Source: an uncultured Eggerthella sp.
Lineage (GTDB): Bacteria > Actinomycetota > Coriobacteriia > Coriobacteriales > Eggerthellaceae
Direction: 5' to 3'
NCBI GenBank assembly: GCA_900556585.1
Contig: USPD01000038.1
Span: 1 to 5,647, forward strand
DNA: 5,647 bases
The translations under genes were made by a program, and so were the position numbers. Below the pieces are notes generated by a model, which was given only the letters and a program-made list of their open reading frames with translations, was not told the origin of the DNA and searched no databases. The stretch's first letter is position 1. Each line of letters starts with the position of its first letter. Shown piece after piece: positions 1 through 5,647 of the stretch.

Positions 1-90
1 ATTAACTTGACTTTACCCCTGTTTAACGTGGCGAGGAGACCACGACCTGCTCCTCGAATCCGACTTACCATGTCGAAACCAGTCGCCCCC
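1..90 (-). ncRNA. ssrA: tmRNA (transfer-messenger RNA), 5' portion, runs off window at position 1
   Basis: tmRNA with SmpB rescues ribosomes stalled on broken mRNAs and tags the nascent peptide for proteolysis. Read on the minus strand from 90, the RNA opens with GGGGGCG (nt 1-7, 5' strand of the acceptor stem), then ACUGGUUUCGAC (nt 8-19), containing the GGUUUCGAC typical of tmRNA 5' ends. Nucleotides 35-64 form a complete H-type pseudoknot at the place of PK1: CGAGGAG (56-50) pairs with CUCCUCG (38-32), and CGUGG in that loop (44-40) pairs with CCACG (31-27) directly after the stem. The AU-rich tail GUUAAU at the edge suits the stretch just before the resume codon. The tag reading frame, PK2-PK4 and the 3' acceptor strand lie outside the window. 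The order seen is that of an ordinary one-piece tmRNA. The 5' end at 90 is inferred from the acceptor sequence and could be off by a base. Confidence 0.9.
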
Positions 91-105
91 ATTAAATAGG
101 AACGT

Positions 106-149
106 CCATCAAAGAGGATTACCTCAAATAAATGAGATTCTCTTAATGG
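106..149 (-). other. Imperfect hairpin in the putative ssrA leader
   Basis: In the stretch between the candidate promoter and the mature tmRNA end, CCAT (106-109) is complementary to ATGG (146-149), AAGAG (112-116) to CTCTT (140-144), and CTC (123-125) to GAG (134-136), around an AAATAAAT loop. A smaller hairpin, GAGG-ATTA-CCTC (114-125), would compete with it. There is no U-tract after it, so it does not look like a terminator. It may be a feature of the precursor removed during 5' processing, or chance pairing in AT-rich DNA. Confidence 0.35.
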
Positions 150-176
150 TTATACCCTTTTGAAAGTGCAAGTGGC

Positions 177-182
177 ATTATA
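177..182 (-). promoter_or_regulatory. Candidate extended -10 promoter of ssrA
   Basis: On the minus strand the sequence reads TGTTATAAT, a perfect TATAAT hexamer preceded by the TG of an extended -10 element. No good -35 hexamer sits 16-18 bases upstream (the best is about 2 of 6), which is tolerable for an extended -10 promoter. Transcription would start near 169-171, after the ppdK terminator, and give a leader of about 80 nt ahead of the mature tmRNA 5' end at 90, to be removed by RNase P. A start closer to 90 cannot be excluded, but no comparable box is seen there. Confidence 0.55.
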
Positions 183-233
183 ACATCAAATAAGATTAGC
201 ATTCATTTTGTTTTAATTTAAGAATTTCAAAGC

Positions 234-263
234 AAAAGAGCGCCAGAAAACCAGCGCTCTTTT
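234..263 (-). terminator. Intrinsic terminator after ppdK (symmetric hairpin)
   Basis: AAAAGAGCGC (234-243) and GCGCTCTTTT (254-263) are perfect inverted repeats around a ten-base loop, giving a ten-base-pair stem with a GC-rich core and A/T-rich foot. On the minus strand the stem ends in UUUU and is followed by a U-rich but interrupted stretch. It lies 47 bases past the ppdK stop and upstream of the candidate ssrA promoter, so it probably ends the ppdK transcript. The A-run before the stem means it could also work in the plus direction, but no plus-strand gene ending here is seen. Confidence 0.8.
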
Positions 264-310
264 AAAAATACATAACACTAAAAGCGTTTTATTAAGGCTA
301 AGCCAATTCC

Positions 311-3028
311 TTACTTATCAGCCAAAGCAGCCTGAGCAGCAGCCAAACGTGCCAAAGGTACACGATATGGCGAGCAGCTTACATAGTCTAAGCCAATACC
401 ATAGAAAGTCTTAACTGAATCAGGATCGCCACCGTGTTCGCCGCAAACGCCACAAACAATGTCAGGATTGCCCTGATGACCAAGTTCAACGCCCATCTTA
501 ACCAACTTAGCAACACCAGGATCAATGGTTGCAAATGGGTTGTAAGGCAAGATACGCTCTGCCAAGTACTGAGGAATGAACTCTGCCTCAACGTCGTCAC
601 GAGAGAAACCGAAGGTGGTCTGAGTAAGGTCGTTAGTACCAAAGCTGAAGAAGTCTGCCTGGGTAGCAATTTCGTCAGCGGTAACAGCAGCACGAGGAAG
701 CTCAATCATGGTGCCAACTGGAATGGTAAGTTCAACACCCTGCTCTTCAGATACTTCCGCGATTACCTGTTCAGCAAGTTCACGAAGCTTAGCAAGCTCA
801 GGAACAACAGAAACCAAAGGAATCATAATTTCTGGCTGAGGGTCAAGACCTTCCTTCTTCAACTGAGCTGCAGCTGTAGCGATTGCACGAACCTGCATCT
901 TAGGAAGAATTGGATACTTGATAGACAAACGGCAACCACGAAGACCAAGCATTGGATTGGCCTCAGCGAAGCCATCGATTTGTTCCATGAGGCGACGCTT
1001 CTTTTCAATTACATCAGGATCGCCACCAGATGCTTCAAGGCGTGCAATTTCAACATCCAATGCACGTGCGCTTTCCAAAAACTCATGCAGAGGAGGATCA
1101 AGCAAGCGAACGATTACAGGATAGCCATCCATTGCTTTGAACATGCCAAGGAAGTCACCGGTCTGAGCCTTGAACAAATCGTCAACAGCCTTTTCGCGAA
1201 CTGCTTCGTCGTCATTAAGAATGAAGGTTTGAATGATCTGTTTGCGGTCACCCAAGAACATATGCTCAGTACGGCAAAGACCAATACCTTGTGCACCAAA
1301 CTTACGAGCAGTTGCTGCATCTTCAGGATTATCCGCATTAGCGCGAACGCCCATAGTACGGAATTCGTCGGCCCATTCAAGAATGGTGTCCAAATCTCCT
1401 GCCATTTCAGGCTCAACAAGTTCAACAGCTCCAAGAACAACAATACCAGTAGTACCGTCCAAGGAGATCATATCGCCTTCCTTGATTACGATATCAGTAC
1501 CAGAAATAGCTGCCTGCTTAGCTTCAGCATCAATCTTCAAGGTATCAACACCACATACGCAAGGAGCACCCATGCCACGAGCAATAACTGCAGCGTGTGA
1601 AGTCTTGCCGCCGTGAGAGGTAAGAATACCCTCTGCAGCGATCATACCTGCAAGGTCATCAGGAGTGGTTTCCCAACGTACCAAAACAGTCTTGCGGCCT
1701 TCCTTAGCAGCAGCAACAGCAGCTTCAGAAGAGAATACTGCTTCACCAACAGCAGCACCTGGAGAAGCATTCAGGCCCTTAGCAACTACGTCGTAGTCTG
1801 CCTTTGCATCAAACTGCGGATGGAGAAGCTGATCAAGCTGTTCAGGATCAACACGCTGAACTGCTTCTTCCTTAGTGATAAGGCCTTCTTCAACCATGCT
1901 AATTGCAATGTGCAAAGCAGCCTGAGCAGTACGCTTACCAACACGGGTCTGAAGCATCCAAAGCTTGCCCTGTTCGATGGTGAATTCGATGTCGCACATA
2001 TCACGGAAGTGATTTTCAAGGATGGTAAATACTTCCTCGAGCTCACGACCTGCCTCTTCAAGGCCTTCAACATGCTTCAAATCAGAAATTGGACTGGTGT
2101 TACGAATACCAGCAACTACGTCTTCGCCCTGAGCGTTTACCAAATAGTCGCCATAGAATTCTTTTTCACCAGTAGCAGGATTACGAGTAAATGCAACACC
2201 AGTTGCGGAGGTATTGCCCTTGTTGCCAAAGATCATAGACTGAACATTTACTGCAGTACCGAGATCATCAGAAATCTTATTCTGCTTACGGTAAAGAATA
2301 GCACGTGGGTTGTTCCAAGAACCAAATACTGCCTCAATTGCTAAACGAAGCTGAATATCAGGATCCTGTGGGAACTGAACCTTGCCATCAACAACAAGCG
2401 AAGGATATTCGTCAGCGCTTACATTGTCAGTAAAGATACCCTTAAATACCTCTACAAGATTTTCAAGATCTTCAGCATTCAAATCCGTGTCGGATTCTAC
2501 ACCACGTTCGCGCTTCATGATGTTGATAGCATTTTCAAACAGATCACCATCAAGACCCATTACAACATTGGAGAACATCTGAATGAAACGACGATAAGAG
2601 TCCCATGCAAAACGAGGATTGTCGGTCTGCTTGATAAGACCATGAATGGACTTATCATTAAGACCCAAGTTCAAAACGGTGTCCATCATGCCAGGCATAG
2701 ACATTGGAGCACCGGAGCGAACAGAAACTAACAGTGGATCTTCAGGATCGCCAATCTTCTTACCAATACGAGCTTCGAGATCTTCACGATACTCTTCAAT
2801 AGTGTCCAAAACTCCCTCAGGCCAGGTATTGTCGGAGTTTGCGTACTCCATACATGTCTGGCAAGAAATAGTGAATCCGGGAGGGACAGGAAGGCCGATG
2901 TTAGCCATTTCAGCGAGGTTAGCACCTTTACCGCCAAGGATGGCTTTCATGTTAGTGTTGCCTTCAGTAACGTTCTTACCATTTGCGTCCTTACCAAAAG
3001 CATAGACGCGCTTAACTTGGTCAGTCAC
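311..3028 (-). CDS. ppdK: Pyruvate, phosphate dikinase (PPDK)
   Basis: Cytosolic enzyme that reversibly converts pyruvate + ATP + phosphate to PEP + AMP + PPi, serving gluconeogenesis or PPi-linked glycolysis. The 905-residue protein has the full three-domain layout. The N-terminal ATP-grasp part carries GGKGA (32-36), VRSGAPMSMPG (103-113) with R104, and the E348/Q360 pair. The swivelling phosphohistidine domain (about 420-535) carries GGKTSHAAVIARG with catalytic H478 and regulatory T476. The C-terminal PEP/pyruvate barrel has R586 (CRTEH), R641, R697 (GLRG), metal ligands E776 and D800, and catalytic C862 in VCGEHGG. From memory, the Clostridium symbiosum enzyme is 874 residues; the extra 31 sit mainly near the N-terminus (about 12) and around 660-680. 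The start is GTG at 3026-3028, six bases after AAGGAG. It lies 38 bases after the regulator gene, with no terminator between, so the two are probably co-transcribed. Identity is very secure. Confidence 0.98.
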   Translation of the reverse strand: MTDQVKRVYAFGKDANGKNVTEGNTNMKAILGGKGANLAEMANIGLPVPPGFTISCQTCMEYANSDNTWPEGVLDTIEEYREDLEARIGKKIGDPEDPLLVSVRSGAPMSMPGMMDTVLNLGLNDKSIHGLIKQTDNPRFAWDSYRRFIQMFSNVVMGLDGDLFENAINIMKRERGVESDTDLNAEDLENLVEVFKGIFTDNVSADEYPSLVVDGKVQFPQDPDIQLRLAIEAVFGSWNNPRAILYRKQNKISDDLGTAVNVQSMIFGNKGNTSATGVAFTRNPATGEKEFYGDYLVNAQGEDVVAGIRNTSPISDLKHVEGLEEAGRELEEVFTILENHFRDMCDIEFTIEQGKLWMLQTRVGKRTAQAALHIAISMVEEGLITKEEAVQRVDPEQLDQLLHPQFDAKADYDVVAKGLNASPGAAVGEAVFSSEAAVAAAKEGRKTVLVRWETTPDDLAGMIAAEGILTSHGGKTSHAAVIARGMGAPCVCGVDTLKIDAEAKQAAISGTDIVIKEGDMISLDGTTGIVVLGAVELVEPEMAGDLDTILEWADEFRTMGVRANADNPEDAATARKFGAQGIGLCRTEHMFLGDRKQIIQTFILNDDEAVREKAVDDLFKAQTGDFLGMFKAMDGYPVIVRLLDPPLHEFLESARALDVEIARLEASGGDPDVIEKKRRLMEQIDGFAEANPMLGLRGCRLSIKYPILPKMQVRAIATAAAQLKKEGLDPQPEIMIPLVSVVPELAKLRELAEQVIAEVSEEQGVELTIPVGTMIELPRAAVTADEIATQADFFSFGTNDLTQTTFGFSRDDVEAEFIPQYLAERILPYNPFATIDPGVAKLVKMGVELGHQGNPDIVCGVCGEHGGDPDSVKTFYGIGLDYVSCSPYRVPLARLAAAQAALADK

Positions 3029-3034
3029 CTTGTT

Positions 3035-3040
3035 CTCCTT
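3035..3040 (-). promoter_or_regulatory. Ribosome binding site of ppdK (supports GTG start)
   Basis: The minus strand reads AAGGAG, then AACAAG, then GTG. This is a near-ideal Shine-Dalgarno sequence with a six-base spacer, so the GTG at 3026-3028 is chosen as the start although it is not ATG. Confidence 0.85.
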
Positions 3041-3066
3041 AGATTAAACTTTCTTCCTCAACCACA

Positions 3067-3942
3067 TTAATCGAATTGTGGGTGAGCATTCTCATAATAC
3101 CGCAAAATCTCTTGTGCTGTTTCTTCAATTGCCCTGTTGTCGGTACGAATTACAATGCATCCAAGCTTTCTCATAAGTGCTCGCGCGCTTTCTAAATCTT
3201 GATACACGCACTCCAAATCTGCATAAGAAGCTGCAACATTAGTTGCTTTTCCTAATCGTTTCTTTCGAATGTCAGCAAGAATTTCTGCGGAAATAATAAG
3301 ACCAAATAACCGAGTTGGATCAACTTCAAAGATCTCTTTAGGCGGATCAGATTGAGGGTCGAGCGGCACATTTGCCACGCGATAGCCCATTTGCGAAAGG
3401 TAAATTGACAACGGTGTTTTGGAAGAACGAGACACTCCAATCAGAACTATATCCGCCTTAGAAAGATCCTGGGGATTACGACCATCGTCGTGCGAAATGG
3501 TAAATTCCATAGCGTCAATACGACGGAAATAATATTCATTTACCGAGTGAATCTTGCCTGGTTTAGCAATAGGTTCAGTGTTAGATGCCTTAGACAACGC
3601 ATTTAATGCATCACTCATGGCATCAACCGCAATAATAATGTCATCGTTTTCCGCAATATAATCCTGAAGCGCAGACCGCATTTCAGGAGAAACTAGCGTA
3701 TAGAACAAAACAAAGGGACTTTCTCCAATGCGACGATGCAGTGAAACATGTGCATCTAAATCTGCAATCAATTCTTTTGCGGAAGTAACATGAGGAAGAA
3801 CTTCAATTGCAGGATCAAATACTTCAAAACATGCCGCCGTTGCGCGTACAACGGCCTGAGCAGTTGTACCAACTGAATCAGACACAATATGAACAGTAGG
3901 CAATGTTTTGGAGCTTTTACCTTGCAAAACCCACTTTTGCAT
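3067..3942 (-). CDS. ppsR: PPDK regulatory protein: bifunctional Ser/Thr kinase and phosphorylase (DUF299 family)
   Basis: Members of this family (Kinase-PPPase, formerly DUF299) inactivate PPDK by ADP-dependent phosphorylation of a threonine next to the catalytic histidine and reactivate it by phosphate-dependent removal that releases PPi; homologues act on PEP synthase. The 291-residue protein shows the family hallmarks: N-terminal HIVSDSVGTTAQ (18-29), IHSVNEYYFRRIDAMEF then HDDG (151-154), the P-loop-like GVSRSSKTP (169-177) followed by LSIYLSQMGYRVANVPL, and C-terminal NRAIEETAQEIL. The start is ATG at 3940-3942 with an AGGAAGGG-type ribosome site. A TTG 63 bases upstream is in frame but lies inside a terminator hairpin and is rejected. 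The gene directly precedes ppdK, so PPDK rather than PEP synthase is the likely target. PDRP is an alternative name; the ppsR symbol follows the family. Confidence 0.95.
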   Translation of the reverse strand: MQKWVLQGKSSKTLPTVHIVSDSVGTTAQAVVRATAACFEVFDPAIEVLPHVTSAKELIADLDAHVSLHRRIGESPFVLFYTLVSPEMRSALQDYIAENDDIIIAVDAMSDALNALSKASNTEPIAKPGKIHSVNEYYFRRIDAMEFTISHDDGRNPQDLSKADIVLIGVSRSSKTPLSIYLSQMGYRVANVPLDPQSDPPKEIFEVDPTRLFGLIISAEILADIRKKRLGKATNVAASYADLECVYQDLESARALMRKLGCIVIRTDNRAIEETAQEILRYYENAHPQFD

Positions 3943-3947
3943 AATTA

Positions 3948-3957
3948 CCCTTCCTTC
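3948..3957 (-). promoter_or_regulatory. Ribosome binding site of the PPDK regulator (decides ATG start)
   Basis: The minus strand reads GAAGGAAGGG followed by TAATT and ATG. This purine-rich Shine-Dalgarno match sits five bases from its last G to the ATG at 3940-3942. The upstream in-frame TTG has no usable site because the bases before it are locked in the terminator stem. Confidence 0.75.
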
Positions 3958-3984
3958 TAAATGCGTTTTGTCTAAAACCAAAAC

Positions 3985-4014
3985 AAAAAGCGGCCCTTTA
4001 TTCAAGAGCCGCTT
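3985..4014 (-). terminator. Intrinsic terminator after glyS
   Basis: On the minus strand AAGCGG-CTCTT (4014-4004) pairs with AAGGG-CCGCTT (3998-3988), giving an 11-base-pair stem with one G-U pair and a five-base loop GAATA. A T-rich tail follows (TTTTT, G, TTTT). It begins nine bases after the glyS stop codon. This is a textbook Rho-independent terminator that should end most glyS transcripts before the PPDK regulator, whose ATG is only 42 bases further on. Confidence 0.9.
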
Positions 4015-4023
4015 GGTTAAATA

Positions 4024-5647
4024 CTATTTTGATAGTAATGAAAAATCTGCCACGTTCGTAAAGACATTCACAAAGCGATTGAGCAACTTCAAACGGTTTT
4101 CACGAAGTGCCTGATCTTCATCCATAATCATGACGCGTTCAAAGAAAAGGTCAATTGGCTTTCGTAATGAAGCAAGCTCATTTAACGCTTCAGCGTAATT
4201 ATCATTATCAAGAGCCATAGAAACCCTTGTTTCAGCTTGTACAACAGCCGTTGAAAGCGCATGCTCTACTTCGGTGAGCAAGGATTCGTCCACTTCACTG
4301 CCCAACTTCGGATCGCGAAGGTTATTTGCACGAGCATATGCCGTAGCCAAGTTTTCAAATGTTTCAGGTTCGTTAGTACGAGCAGTTTCCAATGCTTCAA
4401 CACGATTAATAAGCTCAACAGGTTCCTGAACGCCAGCAGCCAAAACGGCATCAATAGCATCGATGCGCTTACCTGAATCACGCAGCATAACGCGTGTTCG
4501 AGTAATGAAAAATTCAATTACTTCATCACGAACTGCCTGCTTATCAAATTCGATACCATCTTGAGCAAACAAATCCAAGGAAGCATCAATAGCGGAAACA
4601 AGGCTAATTTCTAAAGGCTGATCACACGAAAGCATAGCTACAATACCAATTGCACTACGACGAAGTGCGAAAGGATCTGATGACCCGCTTGGTCCTTGAC
4701 CAACTGAAAACAACCCACAGATTGTATCAAGCTTGCCAGCTAACGCTACGACCTTACCTGCTTGAGTTTGAGGGACTTCATCGCCCGCAAAACGAGGACG
4801 ATAATGCTGTTCTATTGCCTGCGCTACCTGATCAGTTTCGCCACACGCTTTAGCATAGTAAGAGCCCATAACGCCCTGAACAGAAGTGAATTCAATTACC
4901 GCACTAGTAACTAAGTCAGCTTTACATAAATGCGCTGCACGAACTGCATCAGCAGCATCTGTTTCAGAAAGCTTGCCATCAGCAGACAAATGCTTTGCTA
5001 AGCCAACGATACGATTTGTTTTATCAAGCATGGTACCCAGTTTTTCCTGGAATACTACTTGCGACAATTCGTCTACATATGATTCCAATGGACGCTTTAA
5101 GTCCTCATCGTAGAAGAACTTAGCATCATACAAACGGGCACGAACCACACGTTCATTACCGTCAATAATAGTTTCCGAACAGGCGGGATCTCCATTACCA
5201 ACCACAATAAAGCGATTAGTAAGAGCGCCTTCACTGTCATACAGAGGGAAATAACGCTGATGCATAAGCATAGCGTCAACAATAATTTCTTCAGGCACCT
5301 GGAGAAATTCTTTATCAAACGTACCTACAAGTACGGTTGGATATTCCGCTAAGTTGACAACCTCCACCAACGTTTTAGGTGGCAAAACAGCATGAAAACC
5401 AGTATCAGCTTCCACTTTAGCAACACCAGCACGAATTACTTCTTCACGCTCTTTCTCGGATGGCACAACGTAGCCGTTGCGTACAACAGATACCAAATCA
5501 TCAGCGCTGGCAATCTCAAAAGGACCTGGTGCTAAAAAGCGATGACCACGAGTAAAACGATCCGCTGTAAGACCCGCAAAGCTAAAGGGAATTACTTCGG
5601 TACCAAACAAAGCTACAAACCAGCGAATAGGACGGGAAAAGTATTCC
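4024..5647 (-). CDS. glyS: Glycine--tRNA ligase beta subunit, N-terminus outside window
   Basis: Beta subunit of the alpha2beta2 glycyl-tRNA synthetase; it carries tRNA recognition and works with the alpha subunit (glyQ), which charges tRNA-Gly with glycine. The reading frame is open through the right edge: 540 residues are visible and about 150 are missing against a family length near 690. The first visible residues, FSRPIRWFVALFG, are a conserved internal GlyS motif, so the TTG at 5608-5610 is an internal Leu codon and not a start. Further family segments (window residue numbers) are RGHRF (33-37), MHQRYFPL (128-135), RLYDAKFFYDED (171-182), KADLVTSAVIEFTSVQGVMGSYYA (242-265), and KLDT (305-308) through SDPFALRR (323-330). 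The C-terminal all-helical anticodon-binding region ends with FFERVMIMDED and NRLKLLNRF. It stops at TAG just before a strong terminator. glyQ is expected upstream, beyond the window. Confidence 0.97.
   Translation of the reverse strand, partial: EYFSRPIRWFVALFGTEVIPFSFAGLTADRFTRGHRFLAPGPFEIASADDLVSVVRNGYVVPSEKEREEVIRAGVAKVEADTGFHAVLPPKTLVEVVNLAEYPTVLVGTFDKEFLQVPEEIIVDAMLMHQRYFPLYDSEGALTNRFIVVGNGDPACSETIIDGNERVVRARLYDAKFFYDEDLKRPLESYVDELSQVVFQEKLGTMLDKTNRIVGLAKHLSADGKLSETDAADAVRAAHLCKADLVTSAVIEFTSVQGVMGSYYAKACGETDQVAQAIEQHYRPRFAGDEVPQTQAGKVVALAGKLDTICGLFSVGQGPSGSSDPFALRRSAIGIVAMLSCDQPLEISLVSAIDASLDLFAQDGIEFDKQAVRDEVIEFFITRTRVMLRDSGKRIDAIDAVLAAGVQEPVELINRVEALETARTNEPETFENLATAYARANNLRDPKLGSEVDESLLTEVEHALSTAVVQAETRVSMALDNDNYAEALNELASLRKPIDLFFERVMIMDEDQALRENRLKLLNRFVNVFTNVADFSLLSK

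Noticed and set aside
32..56. CGAGGAG / CTCCTCG inverted repeat read as a terminator or operator
   Set aside because: It has no T-tract, and its loop pairs with the adjacent CCACG, which identifies it as stem 1 of the tmRNA PK1 pseudoknot.
264..310. Short spacer between the ppdK stop and its terminator
   Set aside because: Searched for a small gene or extra structure. Only an AT-rich 3' UTR is seen, with no convincing start, ribosome site or stable stem.
434..1600. Long plus-strand open frame (388 codons) antisense to ppdK
   Set aside because: Its translation is low-complexity and unlike any known family, and it lies wholly opposite a gene with clear conserved motifs. The open frame follows from ppdK rarely using codons whose complement is a stop. 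No ribosome site or separate transcription signal was seen.
1613..2344. Second long plus-strand open frame (243 codons) antisense to ppdK
   Set aside because: Same reasoning: Ser/Asn/Cys-rich translation with no recognisable domain, entirely opposite well-conserved PPDK sequence.
5608..5610. TTG as a possible glyS start
   Set aside because: The frame stays open to the window edge, and the residues upstream (FSRPIRWFVA) are a conserved internal GlyS motif, so this is an internal leucine codon.

Overview
The window is a run of core housekeeping genes, all read on the minus strand. In transcription order (high to low coordinates) it holds the 3' part of glyS (glycyl-tRNA synthetase beta subunit), a bifunctional kinase/pyrophosphorylase that regulates PPDK (ppsR-type), ppdK (pyruvate, phosphate dikinase), and the 5' part of ssrA (tmRNA), which leaves the window at position 1. 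No mobile element, CRISPR array or defence gene is visible.

Organism: moderate GC, strong Shine-Dalgarno sites, a two-subunit (alpha/beta) type glycyl-tRNA synthetase and a PPDK with its dedicated regulator point to a Gram-positive bacterium. The ssrA 5' end and the PPDK N-terminus look most like the Atopobium/Lancefieldella/Olsenella group (Coriobacteriia, Actinomycetota). This placement rests on remembered family resemblance, not a search, and is moderately confident at best.

Layout: glyS occupies 4024-5647 and is open at the right edge. Nine bases after its stop lies a strong intrinsic terminator (3985-4014). The PPDK regulator follows (3067-3942, ATG start). After a 38-base gap comes ppdK (311-3028, GTG start with an AAGGAG ribosome site). 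Its 3' UTR ends in a ten-base-pair hairpin (234-263). A 143-base AT-rich spacer (91-233) follows, with a perfect extended -10 box and a leader hairpin. At 1-90 the first 90 nucleotides of tmRNA can be read, including the acceptor 5' strand, the conserved GGUUUCGAC and a complete PK1 pseudoknot.

How the genes fit together: PPDK interconverts pyruvate + ATP + phosphate and PEP + AMP + PPi. The neighbouring regulator switches it off and on by phosphorylating and dephosphorylating a threonine two residues before the catalytic histidine; both residues are present (T476, H478). glyS and ssrA belong to translation and ribosome rescue and are separated from the PPDK pair by terminator-like hairpins. 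No undescribed system was found. The points most worth a second look are the tmRNA at the left edge, the corrected start of the regulator, and how the regulator-ppdK pair is transcribed just after a terminator.
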